DNA of 64,000 nucleotides, taken from contig OZ038462.1 of assembly GCA_964036295.1 (NCBI GenBank), forward strand, positions 10,836,440 through 10,900,439, given 5' to 3'. Position 1 is the stretch's first letter, and the number at the start of each line of letters is the position of its first letter. Below are positions 1 to 63,188 of this stretch, one piece after another. The notes below the pieces were generated by a model, which searched no databases, was not told where the DNA came from, and saw only the letters and a list, made by a program, of their open reading frames with translations. This DNA comes from Plumapathes pennacea. Its lineage: Eukaryota > Cnidaria > Anthozoa > Antipatharia > Myriopathidae. A program made the translations under genes and the position numbers.

Positions 1-169
1 TCGAATTCTATCATATTATTGCTGAATAATAACTGCAATGTTCCTCGAAGTTTCATAGAAATCGCATAAAAGCCAAAAAAGGTTATGATCCAAAGTTTGT
101 CACGGGCAAGCCTCCTTTTTTAGCTCGCGAATTCCACTTTGTGGGATTTGCGAGGTATAGTAATCACTT

Positions 170-225
170 TCCTTCCCTACTTCCCTACCTCCCTACTTCC
201 CTACTTCCCTACTTCCCTATTCCCT
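170..225. repeat. Pyrimidine-rich tandem repeat (CCTACTTCC units)
   Basis: About seven imperfect copies of a 9-10 bp unit of the form TTCCCTACTT. It creates a spurious small ORF. Confidence 0.8.
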
Positions 226-1007
226 CTGTTGTCAACAATGGATTTCCAAATAAAGCAGTTGCGGTTTTCCAAATTTGGGCATGATGAAGGTCGCGCAACA
301 GGGTGTGTCGAACAACGCAGTTTAAAAGCAAGAGGTTGTCGTAGTTGTTGCGACCATCTTTTTGTTCGGAACGTGTTCTCATTTTGAAGGTTTGTCATGC
401 GTTCGAAGTTTGTTTGGCCATTGAGCTTGGTTGTGTTTCACTCTACTGTGTTTTGCGTTGTTATTGTGACATTTTGGCGCGGTGCCATGAAGGTCAAACA
501 ATCAGTGGCACCGATGGCGTTAATATATCGCAAACAAATCTGAAGCCGTTGGTTTAGTATCCGCCAAAATTTCTGTAGTGACAGTAAATACGGCTTAGAA
601 GATACTAGGCCGAAAAGATATTTAATCTCGGCCAAAAATATCCATTTCCGGTGAATGTTTACAAGTTCATACAGTATGCAAATTATCAGGTGTTTCAATT
701 CTTGGTTTGCATGTCACGTCATAAAAAGCCATCTCAAAAGTAACGTATCCTATAAGTCTAATACACTGATATGTTCAGGACTATCATGCCTTAAGACTTA
801 AAGCAAAATTCTGAGTCGATACAAAATATCTATCGGGAGCTATGGACGTTTGAATACCGTGACAACAAAGCCGTGTACACGCGCGCGGCCGACTAAAATC
901 GGTCCTTCACGCAACATTTTAAAATTAGCACTGCGAAAGATGTGAAGTAACTAAACATCAAGCTGAGTCACAGATCAACTTCATTTTGTGTTCCGAGTTC
1001 GACTAAC

Positions 1008-1295
1008 ATGGCGGCCGCATACAAACTCTTATCAAATCTCCAAAAAACAAATTGCCCCTGCTTCGCCAAAATGAAGCCTAGACAATCCAAAATGGTCGTG
1101 ACTAAACTGGATACTCCAAAATCAGGTTTCCGAGTGAAGACTGGGACCAAAACAACGAGTTATCGGCGAAGTCGTCCGGAGCCGTTTACGAACATTGTGG
1201 ACAAAAAAACGACCTCGGTTCGTCTGAAGCATCTAACACCGGAAGACAGTCAAATAAAATTCGGCACTGGAAAGGTTTTAGAAGGAAAAAATTAG
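1008..1295 (+). pseudogene. Unidentified 95-codon ORF, possibly frameshifted
   Basis: An ATG in a reasonable context opens a 95-codon frame rich in Lys, Arg and Thr. Just before its stop, another frame continues for about 75 codons (about 1247-1475, including the peptide KKIPPRELFRRAIETACV), as expected of a longer ORF broken by a frameshift. Part of the ORF (about 1083-1160) recurs in inverted orientation at 1985-2080, which suggests a mobile-element fragment rather than a host gene. I do not recognise the family. Confidence 0.2.
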
Positions 1296-2085
1296 CTCGG
1301 GGAGAAAATACTAAAGAAGAAAGGCTTGTTATGGCTGATCTGGCACAGATGAATATTGACACCGAAGATAAAAAAATCCCACCGCGTGAACTGTTCCGGA
1401 GAGCGATTGAAACGGCTTGTGTACGATCCTGTTTCTTGATCAGTCTAAACTCCAGAAGACGAACGCATTCACGATAAGACATGCTATGATAAGACATTTA
1501 AGCATTTAAGATTTAAGCATTCGAAGGTGCGAAATGTCAAAAATCACCACAGGGATGATAAGTAAATAGGAACAAAAATGAAGCCCATAGAAGCCAACAG
1601 TTATAGACGGATCAAATTTCCAACGTATCCTAAATTTATCCGTATTTACTGTATTAGGATGCTTATATAGATAAGTTATTTTCATCCAAAACCACTGTGT
1701 TCTCGAGCAAATGGCCGGCTGACCCGAAATTTTACAAATAAACAGTAATATTGTCCTTTTCACGTTCACGACTACAATGCTTCTTGTGTATATCTGTTGA
1801 CTGGTTACAGTTTCGATCCATGTCTTGAGCCGCTTCAGGTTTATTTGGAGTTGACCTCCACGTCCGCGTAAAAGGAACACAGGCGGCGCGACGCGGCCAG
1901 CCGAACGGACTTGCTAATGCACGCCAAGAACTTTCAAAACATCAACGTCACTGTCGTACTGTTTTCGGAACACGGTCCGAGCTGACGAAAATTTAATTTT
2001 TGATTCGGTCCCAGTTTCCTCTCGGAAACCTGATTTTGGAGTATCCAGTTTAGTCACAACCAATCCAAAATTGGCATCTGGACTA
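1083..2085. repeat. Inverted repeat pair with about 75-bp arms
   Basis: The segment around 1095-1150 reappears reverse-complemented at about 2000-2070, with a run of about 37 identical bases (GTGACTAAACTGGATACTCC and onward). The arms are about 0.85 kb apart. The arrangement suggests two copies of an element in opposite orientation or a degraded foldback element. Confidence 0.6.
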
Positions 2086-2412
2086 TTTCAGGCATGCTCT
2101 TTTTAGTTCTAGAGTCAAAAAGGTACAATCTGTTATTTTGAAGGGTGCTGCGATCGCGTGACCCGTGAAAACCGCGTCGATAAATCTTTTCTCTCAATTA
2201 TTATATAACACTTTTTTAAGCCCGCGTTCACCACGAAGTGGTGAATTGAGCCAGTTCTATTAAATAGCTACTTCCGCAAAATGAAGTCCTTTTACAAATT
2301 CGCGAGCTTACAGCTGCCTTGCTGCTTTGATTCTTGGTCGGCTTTTCTTGGAATTTTCAACGCAATGCCAATTCGCGTGTGATCGCCCATCTTTGCAACA
2401 GAACGATCTACT

Positions 2413-2482
2413 GGTTTCCATATGATCGCTTCCATCGGTGACTGCATTGGTACAAGATCGAAGCGATCACATGGAAACCAGG
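2413..2482. repeat. Small foldback, about 20-bp arms
   Basis: TGGTTTCCATATGATCGCTT is followed about 30 bp later by AAGCGATCACATGGAAACCA, nearly its exact reverse complement. It can form a hairpin. No known function. Confidence 0.7.
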
Positions 2483-2949
2483 CTTTTGTTTGCAAGAATA
2501 CTGGAATACAGTCAAACTAGTATTAAGCGGATACCCTGTATTTGACTGTACTCCATTTCGGATTTTAAGACTTGGTGAGATTACTCCATTGTTTTCTATT
2601 TAGTCCTAGGTTTTTATCAAAGAAACGCGGCCTTGCGGCTTGTTCACACGTAAGGATAAGCAAAAAAAAAGAACAAGCACTCGAGACGTTACCAGAGACG
2701 ACACAATCTCCAACATAATAAGAAGGAACGTTCCTTTGCTACTGCATTTGCGCTTGTTCGTCGTGAACCGGACGACGTAGTCACAATCAATTTTAGAATG
2801 TAGTAATTCCAATTCTTCGTCTGTCATCCTGAGATCAATTCTTGTTCCCGGATTGCGGGCTAATAATGAGCGAAGAACTGCGCCTACCGTTTGCGTTGTA
2901 CTTGTTCTTCGTAAGCTCTCTGACTCACACCTCTTTCTTTTATTGCAAG

Positions 2950-55110
<52,161 letters not shown>

Positions 55111-55200
55111 AGACTTCTGTGGATGAAACTGAGACGTAATGTGTGCTCGTTAATGCTCCACACTAATCCCTGAATTCTGTTGGTTCATTAGTTTCATGTA

Positions 55201-55541
55201 CGGCCCCGTCCACACGTAAACGGTGAAACTGTCGTCGATAACGGAACGTTCGAAAACGCTCTCCAAAGTGGAAATTTTCGAATTACAATCGTTTAAACAC
55301 CCAAAAGCGGAACTTTTCGAAAACGCTGACGTCACGATTATTACGTTGTTCGAAAACGCTGTACCTTGGGCGGGTAAATTTTCTGAAACGAGAAAAAATA
55401 ATCGCGCTTTTTAACCGGCCAAAACGGATTAGTGTGGACGGGCAAAAACGAATCGAAAACTTTATCGTGTGGACGGACAAATTCTTGAAAGCGGAAAAAA
55501 ATAACGTTTTCAATCGAAAACGGCTGCGTGTGGACATGGCG
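55201..55541. mobile_element. Complete copy of TIR element A
   Basis: CGGCCCCGTCCACACGTAAA at the left and GCTGCGTGTGGACATGGCG at the right, with repeated CGAAAACGCT and GTGTGGACGG motifs. About 341 bp; it is the uninterrupted counterpart of 7323-8270. Confidence 0.85.
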
Positions 55542-55777
55542 TAAGTTGTTGAACTATTGCATGTTGTTCTAGCCCGTGTTTGCGAAGAGCATGGAACACC
55601 GTATACCGGGCTTTGTTAACCACAATGCTGCAGAAAGCCTTGCCACTTGTAAACGTACGTTCCTTTATCAAAGCTGGGGGCCAGTCTGCGCTGGAAATGA
55701 TGGAATCCTTTCGCGAGCCAGGAGTCGACGGCTGCTTGATGGTTCGTCAAACTTGCAACTGAATCTTTGTGGATTAT

Positions 55778-56010
55778 TAGAGCGGTTTTTGGATGGCTGT
55801 CGAAAGTAATCTTGTGATTGCTTTGATTTTGCGATTGCTACGGTTTGGATTGAGCATTAATAACCAATCAGGAAACCAAATGGAAAATCCGAGCACGTGG
55901 CGATGGCGTTTTGTCACACTGCTGATTGGTCTCTTCAAAATTAACCAATCACAATTTACGTTAGTAATTACGACGCATGGCGCTGTGAAAGTCGTCTGAA
56001 GATCGCTCTT
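55778..56010. mobile_element. TIR element of the GATGACTGTC family
   Basis: Left GAGCGGTTTTTGGATGGCTG and right AAGTCGTCTGAAGATCGCTC. Internal TTGTGATTGCTTTGATTTTG. About 233 bp. Confidence 0.8.
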
Positions 56011-56529
56011 GTGTTATTTGTGTTGGAAATGATCGATGACCGACTCCATATATTTTGATAGAAACAAGAAATAATCGTGAACTGCCTCTCGGTTTGTTGA
56101 TCTTGTACATGGATCGTTAATATTGACGGCAAGTGGAAGGCTACATCTCACAGCATTGTTACATTTCCATAACAGTGGAATATATCTGAAACTGTCTCAT
56201 TGAACTGATAAAGTAGAATACGTTAATGAGTAGTTCTCAGTGTATTTCGGAACATTTCTTGCTGAAGTGAAACATTGACATTGAAGATCAAATATCTAAC
56301 GAGTTTATTTAGTTGTTTTATAGAAGATCTTGTGTAAAAGACGGCGTACATCTATATTTTATAGAAAAGAGTATAGTATATTATGAAGGCAAATCTTGGC
56401 CACTTGAAAATGAAAACCGCTTTTACACTAAGCGAAATTTAATATGAAGATGTTTAGATCTGTAGATCGCTAACAATAGATGAAGCTAGCATTGTTTGTC
56501 CGTATTGTTGCACAACATCAGACTCCTTG

Positions 56530-56728
56530 TTCACACCAATGCTTAAACCTGTTTAAAAGGTGTTTAATAAAACTTGTTTAGTTAGGTCACTGGTTTGAAA
56601 CCCGTCCAACTAAACAACCTGTGCGAGGTGGTGTAAAATGTTGTGTAATTAACACAAAATCAAAACAGGTTTTAGAAAACGCAGTCTAGTAAACTTGGTT
56701 TAATTAAACAGGTTTAGTTGGTGTGAAT
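56530..56728. mobile_element. MITE-like element D, copy 2
   Basis: TTCACACCAATGCTTAAACC at the left and AGGTTTAGTTGGTGTGAA at the right. It holds the only obvious AATAAA downstream of ATM. Confidence 0.85.
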
Positions 56729-56751
56729 AGTGTTTGCCGACAAGACGGACA

Positions 56752-56771
56752 ACCTTATGACGTCATAAGGT
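56752..56771. promoter_or_regulatory. Perfect 20-bp palindrome with CRE core
   Basis: ACCTTATGACGTCATAAGGT is its own reverse complement and contains TGACGTCA, the consensus for CREB/ATF bZIP dimers. Whether it functions is unknown; it lies about 1.6 kb beyond the ATM stop. Confidence 0.4.
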
Positions 56772-57526
56772 ACGTGAAAGGCCGCTATATAGATTTATTT
56801 GTTACTAAATTTTGGCTCATTCCAGTCTCCCTCAGGGGCAAGCTGACATCGCTCGGTGACATTTAACAATATTTTCAAACTTCGTCCCCCAGGACACTGG
56901 AACGAGCCAAAAGACTCGAAGAGTTCTTCTCGGGCCAAAAGTTGAAAACTTTCCAAACTTTCAGGAACCTTTCAGAATCGCATACAATTTTCAGGAAACG
57001 TTCCTGGGACAATAACGACGATTTTGATATAAGATTGTTGATATTTTATTAAAGGCGCCCTGAGAAATTAGAACAAATCTTCGACTAAATATCGTGTGAA
57101 AAAAAAAAGGCAAAATATACAGGATTTTCTATTTTTCCGATATTAGTGTGTGCTTTGCATCAAGCCCAAAACTTAACTTATGCTTGCTTTACACGTAAGG
57201 CAAAACTTCAAAGAACCGATGCGCATTCCCGCAGCGGAAGTGGCAAGGCCGAAACTAATTTTATCGTGAGTGACGTGCAGTTACATCATGACGCGCATCC
57301 TCGTTCCTTGGCAGTTTTCCCTCTCCTCGGAGGGGCAGGGAGAACCTGGGAATGAGAATTCCTGTTTTTAAGAAGACTGGAACTCCCCCTTGTACTCGGG
57401 CCTACTGAATTTTCTCGGACAATTGCATAAATGATCGCTATAGACTAGTGGAACAAATGTTGGTGCCATTAGTAAGGCTCTCCTGCTTCAAAGTGGTCTC
57501 TCTTTTCTTTTCTTGGAGTCGAGAAA

Positions 57527-57532
57527 TTTATT
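57527..57532 (-). terminator. Candidate poly(A) signal of the NLR gene
   Basis: AATAAA on the minus strand, about 190 nt beyond the stop codon of the HEPN-NACHT gene. The position is reasonable for a 3' UTR; no transcript evidence. Confidence 0.5.
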
Positions 57533-57720
57533 GGCGCATTCCTAATAATCATGTGCGTATTTTCTACTTTTACTGTGCTCAGTTTACTGTCAAACGAGTG
57601 GCCTAGAAGAACTCGGCTTTATCGGCTGTTTCTATGACCGCAAGAGAACATAAGGGGACAGTGTCCCCACATTGTCTCTTGACGACCGCTAAAAATCACT
57701 CAAATGTCTTGCCGTTAACC

Positions 57721-59489
57721 CTATCTAAAATAGATCTTGCGATTGAGGTTTTGCTTCTGTAACTCCTCCACAGACAAATCGCCTATGAATCTTTGGGCGA
57801 GCAGTAGCCATTCTAACGTAGTATTGCCCTTTAGGCTGCGTGCCAGCGCTGACGCGTCGGTGAAAGGGTTATACTGTAGATACAACACTTTCAAAGTGCT
57901 GTTCTTCTCCATTGATTGTGCCAGCCAAGTAACATCTTCTATCTTGTTGTCATGCAAGTACAACTGCTTCAGTGGCCGGTCTTCGCTCAATGCTTTACAC
58001 ACAATCTTAAACTCCACGTCACACTCACTTACATCCCGCCTCCATAGGTCGAGTGTCTCCCACGTGAAATTGTTCACAATTGCGGTGCACAGTTCTTGTT
58101 TCAACTCGTCGTTGTCTACACACTCACGTACCACATCACAGACGTACACGAAACTATCGTGGTGATCACCATTGGACACAGACTCTGTGAGAGATGACAC
58201 TAAACGCACACAAGGCTGTTTGCCCGCGTTGACTTCTTGACTCAGAAGGCCGACGACAAACAGAGTGATTTGCCTGTACTTACTCTGAGCCAGGTAACTA
58301 AGACAACCATAGTTACCTGAGAGAAGCTGCTTGCTTAAGCTTATTGCGGCAAAAAATTCCTGCATCGTTTTATGCAGGAATTGATATGAACAGCAGGGCC
58401 TGATTCTTGAAGCGCTTGCTTCCTCTGAAAAGAGACCGAACTCGAGGATGTTGGTGTTGCGGGCCTCAGCAAGAAATTCTCCCTTCTGAAAGTGAAGTCG
58501 GTCATTTTCAATTCCCTTTAAAGCTAAACGACCGAGAGCAGCAAGGTCGTCTTTGTGAGTCTCCACTGGATCCTCGGGAAGCTCTTGTTCTGTTCTCGTG
58601 TAGTATCTTGTCAATACACAAAACAGCAGCTCCTGGTAGAGCTGAGTGGTGCGAGAGGGAAGCCGGCCATTGTCTTCAACCACAGCACACAGAAGGGCAG
58701 TGTTGAGCGGACTGGAAATGAGCTCTTTAAAGAAAAGGCCCTGTTTTTTTGGCGGGCTTTGGCGATCGTCCGGATTTCTACACGTGCTGGGGATTCTGTC
58801 AGTGAGGATTCGGGCCTTTTCGGAATTTTCCCCAAAGTATTTCAAAATGAACTCTTCCGCATGCTCTGGAGTGAAGCCGATTATTTGAAAAAGAGCATCG
58901 CAGTGCTGCCTTAACTTGGGATGGTCTCGGCTTGTTAAGAGAACGCGACAGCGAGGAAGAAGTTTGCCCTTAATCAGGGGAATAAGATCAATGTCCTCTT
59001 TCAATTCATCCAAACCGTCCAGCACTAGCAGCACTTCAGATTGCGTAGTTTGAATCCGCTGGAATAAGGCTGCTTGTACTTCCTGTGTCAAGTCTAAAGG
59101 CAGCAGCTGATCAAAGATAGCTTGCTCAATGTCTGCACTCTCGAGATCGCGACACTTGAGCTTCAATAAAATCTTGCAATCTTCCAGGAAACCGATCGTC
59201 TTACCCACTGACCAATCAAATGTTACTTTCTGACAAGACACAGTCTTGCCCATCCCGGGTTTTCCCTCCAAGAGAACAACTCTGGGACTTTCACATTCTG
59301 GGCGTTGTGTGAATATGTCATACAGACAACAGCGCTCGCTAGTCAGTTGGGATTTTTCTTTCTTCCTACTGACTATTCTGACTTCGGTATATATTGTTTC
59401 TAAGGAGAGCTGGAAGTCTTCACACCATGGAAAGGGATGGATGAAAGCTTCTCGCTTCTTGTAATTCTGCTGCATATTGTCTAACAACA
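57721..59489 (-). CDS. NLR exon 3: NACHT domain and LRRs
   Basis: Acceptor CTCCTCTTTTCAG on the minus strand; stop at 57721-57723. Two leading bases complete a Leu codon. It contains both Walker motifs and all the LRRs. One long exon covering NACHT plus LRR is common in NLR genes. Confidence 0.93.
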
Positions 59490-61078
59490 CTGAAAAGAGG
59501 AGAAAAAAATTAAAGAGGCACTTTTACCAATGATGCTTTGCGCGCCGGTGTTTATGTCATTATTGTTAGGAAACTTTGCCACTTTTCGGTAACTCACGAT
59601 GCGGTATTTTAGTCTGCATGATTCTTACTGCATGCCACGTGAAATAAACTCCTTTGAACTCAAGCCAAATTGTACGTACAAAACATAACTAGAAACGAAT
59701 ATAATATTGATAGCCGCCATTAGTTTCGAATGATACAAAAATAACACTTCTGGTGCTGGGCGCGCAATGCATTAACGGCGAGAGTGTGGATTACGGATTC
59801 TGAAGAAGTTGCTGGATTTTAGATTCCAGGACAGATTGGGCTGAGATCAAATTAAAGCGACTGTTGCGTTATTGTCTTCATTTCTTGACTTCCCCTCGAA
59901 CTAAATACTGTAACTCTACGTTAGGGCCAGCTCCTCAGACGTGGACCCTCGTGACATCCGAATCTTCCAAACCGTATGTCTTTAAATGACATATCCATAA
60001 AGCTAAGCTGTACCAAGTAATGAGTTTTTATCTAAGCATGGTAGTTGATTTATATACACTCCTAAACGTTTTAGGGAAATAACAGTGAAGCATAACTGGG
60101 AATAAAACACAGCAGTGTATACTTACAGTCAACTTCCTTCACAAGTTGTCGCTTTGAAACGGTTGTTTGACTTGTGGCGTCCTGAGGACCTACAAAAGCT
60201 AAAGATAAAAATGTCCCCACTGAAAACCCATACGTCACTTGTGCAGCATTCATTTGGGTGATCACATCTTTATTTTTTATTTGATAGTTCAGGAGTTGAA
60301 AGTGAACACTGTTATTAGAATGTACTCATTTAGAGCTTTCATTCGGGTAGTCACACCTTTAGGCTTCATTTGGAGGCGGTTTGGGGAGTTGGAGCCGGTT
60401 TTTCAAAGACTAACCTTCGGAAGATCCTCCTGAAGCTCGAAGCAGCTTTACTCCCTCGTGCAGCTCTTTCACCTTTTTAACATCTGTCTTTACTTCTTCA
60501 AGCTTATGAGCAACTTCCTGAACTGTTCTGCTCACTTCTCTGATACACCTGTGAGCATCAGCGTCCATACATGAATTCTTCAATTCATCGATGTCCGCTG
60601 CCTGAGCTCCCAGTCGAAGTAACGCATCCCCAACCTTTGTCCAGATGTCGGCAAAGTGGGCATCCGTCAACGAGGCTTTGGAAGCATGAGCGTACACTTT
60701 ATTCCGGTAAAACTTGATTCTGGCGATATCGTCCTGCACACTTGTATCCGTTGAAGGGGGCAGGTCATCCCAGCCTTTAACTGGGGTTGGCAGGTTGCAA
60801 ATGTTCCTCAGCAAAACCACCAAGAGGCTGATGTCAAACGTGGAGGAGTCCGGACTGGAGGGAAGAGTGGGAAACAGCAAATCCCACTGGGAATTATTGA
60901 GGATTTTGTTCGTTTTCAGTCTGTCCAGTGTGGGGCGATGGTTGGCAAGGACAGCTTGAAGTGAAGCGGCTGGATGAATGGTATCGAACACGTTTCGTAG
61001 TGCCAAAGTACCACCATCAACCAGCAAGCGGGAAATACGGGCAAAGTTAGTGGTCTCTTTCGTTGTGCTCAATGCCAT
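57721..61078 (-). CDS. HEPN-NACHT-LRR protein (cnidarian NLR-like), three coding exons
   Basis: Joined exons 61078-60415, 60189-60127 and 59489-57721 encode about 831 residues in one frame. Residues about 1-170 resemble the HEPN domain of DZIP3, with the Rx5H motif RNKVYAH. A charged coiled-coil-like linker follows (about 170-240). The NACHT NTPase has Walker A GKPGMGKT (about 318-325) and Walker B LLVLDGLDEL (about 396-405), followed by helical and winged-helix sequence. The C-terminus has only about three leucine-rich repeats (LKQLYLHDNKI, LKVLYLQYNPF, LEWLLLAQRF). NLRs are STAND ATPases that oligomerise on sensing microbial or danger signals. The HEPN head may bind or cut RNA, by family analogy only. 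No signal peptide or membrane segment is visible, so it is probably cytosolic. It is convergent with ATM. The LRR part is short, which may mean truncation or a minimal receptor. Confidence 0.88.
59529..59776. mobile_element. MITE-like element E, copy 2, in NLR intron 2
   Basis: ATGATGCTTTGCGCGCCGGT at the left and TGGGCGCGCAATGCATTAAC at the right. Related to 53983-54212 across the ATM-NLR boundary. Confidence 0.75.
60127..60189 (-). CDS. NLR exon 2 (63 nt linker)
   Basis: On the minus strand, acceptor AGCTTTTGTAG and donor ACT|GTAAGT. It reads PQDATSQTTVSKRQLVKEVD and joins both neighbours in frame. Similarity is not informative; the call rests on splice sites and phase. Confidence 0.75.
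60415..61078 (-). CDS. NLR exon 1: DZIP3-like HEPN domain
   Basis: Starts at an ATG in the context ATATGG and ends GAAG|GTTAGT, one base into a codon. It encodes the HEPN fold with the Rx5H motif in KFYRNKVYAHASKASL, then IWTKVGDALLRLG, then a heptad-like run ending VKKVKELHEGVKLL. Confidence 0.92.
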
Positions 61079-61079
61079 A

Positions 61080-61111
61080 TTTATAGGGACCCGGCATCTG
61101 CATGCAAATAG
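61080..61111 (-). promoter_or_regulatory. TATAAATA and octamer ATTTGCAT next to the NLR start
   Basis: On the minus strand, ATTTGCAT (61111-61104, a POU/octamer site) is followed by TATAAATA (61087-61080), whose last base is one nucleotide before the annotated ATG. A TATA box this close would start transcription inside the coding exon, so it is either a chance match or a sign that the translation start or a 5' exon is misplaced. Confidence 0.3.
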
Positions 61112-61902
61112 AATGAGCCGTCACTGCCACACAATCCAAAACATATCAAACAAATCAAAACATATTTGGCTTTACGACTGAGTAAGCCTTTTTTGCCAAA
61201 CGGACTTGCAAATCGACCTTAGTAAGCGTAAGTTTTTAACTTTCATATTGTTTGATCGCACCAGTTGTTGCGATGGCTTTCTTGCAAGTTGTACGAACTT
61301 GCAAATATACGAATCTGTTAGGCCACCGGCAATGCATTCCATACGTAACTTTGGCTGACTTGCGTCGACCGTCGAATCCGTTCGGCCAGGGCTTGGCAAG
61401 AGTTAAACCAAAGCAGCTCAGTTTCATTTGAAGTTCTCTCATTAATCCTAAATACTCTTATCTCTAAAATCAGTTGTACATCAAATAGAGTTAGCCAGGG
61501 GATCAAACATAACAATACAGTGACTTCGTGCATGGCGTGAGTGGGGTCGAGACCAGAATAAACTAAAATGGAAAGTGGAGACACCAGGGTCCCGGGTGAG
61601 GAACTTTTGTCGTACGTTAATATCTTTGCATTCGAAAGAAGTGACGTAGGGCTTCATGCTATAGGCAGTGAAATAATGACACTCAGACAAATTGCGGTTA
61701 AATGTGGAAGCTCACTAGCCAAAGGCGCAGGGGATGAGCCAACTAGTGAAGTCCTCGTACAATACTAGGCGCGCGGGATGAGCAGCATGGATAAGGTATG
61801 CAAACTTCAGGCATGAAGGGGTCACAGGCCCACATTCACCAGGGAGTGATGTAGCACTGGCAGGTGAAAACTCGGGGCCAGTCAACATATGGGGATATGG
61901 GT

Positions 61903-62733
61903 GCAGGGGCGGATCCAGGAGATTGAGAAAGGGCGGGGGGCTAGCGCTGGTAGGCGCTAGCCGCTAGGGGGGTCCGGGGGCATGCCCCCCCCCCCCGAAA
62001 AGTTTGAAATCTTAACCTTCTAAAACAGTGATTTCCTGCATTTTTAGACCATTAAGCTTTTGGAAGGAAATTTATCTTTCAGGTACTGCCAGTAAATTCG
62101 GCGCCGCATCGAACGCGTAATTAAACACTTTGCTGCCTAACGCACACCCCCAATTGGCCAAACGACAGATAAATCTGTTGCAGCGCGCTAATAGTATAGG
62201 AGCCAACAAACTAGGGTCATCCTATTGCAATCATCAATCCCATGCAGATGATATAAGTAAGAGTCACATCATGGGATTGATGAATGTCATCCTTCTCTGG
62301 TTACACGTGGCATAGTCGTCAACACTGTAATCCAAAGGTATATCCTTGTGAACAAGGAGAGAATGTTCGTTCTCAACAAACCCATTTTCTCTCATTGGCT
62401 CTAGGGCTCTTTTCAGACGGATTAATTTTGCAACACAATTACACAAGTACGCCTGGGCCGGATCCCGGGCCGGATGAGTGTCAGAGTGTTGTTCGCACAC
62501 AGCACGTCATTCCACATTGCTGCTTGTTTCTCAATTTTCTTTATAATAATTACTGGTAACGAAACTGAAGAAAAGTTCTGAATTGATTGATATAAACAAC
62601 AACAAAAGACGAAAAACAAAGCCCGTGTACGATTGTATAGGTGTACGTTGTCTGAAAAAATCCGAGACCCAGACAAAAGGGGGGCCGCGGCCCCCTCGCC
62701 CCCCCCCCCCCCCCCCCCTAAATCCGCCACTGC
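61903..62733. mobile_element. Non-autonomous TIR element, about 830 bp, GC-rich ends
   Basis: GCAGGGGCGGATCCAG at the left mirrors CTAAATCCGCCACTGC at the right. Each end is followed inwards by long G or C runs (GGGGGGTCCGGGGGC, GGGGGCCGCGGCCCCC). The interior has no transposase ORF. The structure suggests a defective DNA transposon. Confidence 0.8.
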
Positions 62734-63188
62734 GGTGGGATGGTACTATAACTGTACTAAAAATATAAGTGTGCGGGTATAGCAACACAAGCTGCACTAA
62801 AAATGTTAATGCATGGGTGACACAATGTGTGCTCTCTTCTAAAAGAATTCCAACATGTGCTGCAGAGATAAAGCTATCAAGTTGTCAATTACATATTGAT
62901 AAATGTCAAAGGTGTATAGCTAAACAATTAGCAGTTACTTGAACACGATACAGATAGGCTGGCTATAAAGCTATGAATCAACGCTAACAATACACAGGAC
63001 AAGTAGGTGTAACGCAAGATCTAACTCAAGCTTACACTGAGTGTAAACTTCCATTTATAATACGCAATTTCGGTTGAACAGAAATTTAAAAAAGTGTTTA
63101 TCGACAGGACAAAACTCAAAAACAAAATAACATGAAATGCCTACCTAATTTGCAAGCTGTATGACGCGCACCCACGAATCACGTAACC

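Larger units (their letters stand above)
1..2949. other. 5' portion of the window: intron or flank upstream of first ATM exon seen
   Basis: No ATM exon could be recognised here, although E1 begins with a split codon, so an upstream exon must exist outside this stretch. What is visible: a cytosine/thymine-rich tandem tract at about 170-225, an inverted repeat pair around 1083-1160 and 1985-2080 enclosing a small unidentified ORF, a short foldback at 2413-2482, and a minus-strand ORF at 2606-2827. Nothing else could be supported. Confidence 0.6.
55111..57720. other. Gap between the convergent ATM and NLR genes
   Basis: It must contain the ATM 3' UTR. The only clear AATAAA on the plus strand (56566-56571) lies inside MITE copy 56530-56728, so the true end is uncertain. 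Most of the gap is repeats: 55201-55541, 55778-56010, 56530-56728 and a palindromic CCTCGTTCC...GGGAATGAG block at 57297-57355. A short ORF at about 55576-55800 has no recognisable product. Confidence 0.7.

Noticed and set aside
1..2949. Search for the missing N-terminal ATM exons
   Set aside because: No stretch in this interval resembles the TAN region or the long exon that should precede E1, so they are assumed to lie outside the window.
56566..56571. AATAAA as the ATM poly(A) signal
   Set aside because: It is 1.45 kb past the stop and inside a MITE; it could be used, but nothing favours it over a non-canonical signal nearer the stop.
61318..61584. Possible reverse-transcriptase remnant (SQSYVWNALPVA)
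   Set aside because: One short peptide resemblance only, with no catalytic motif nearby. Too weak to call.
62699..62718. C-run as a biological signal
   Set aside because: It is the end of a GC-rich TIR element, and homopolymer length is unreliable in assemblies.
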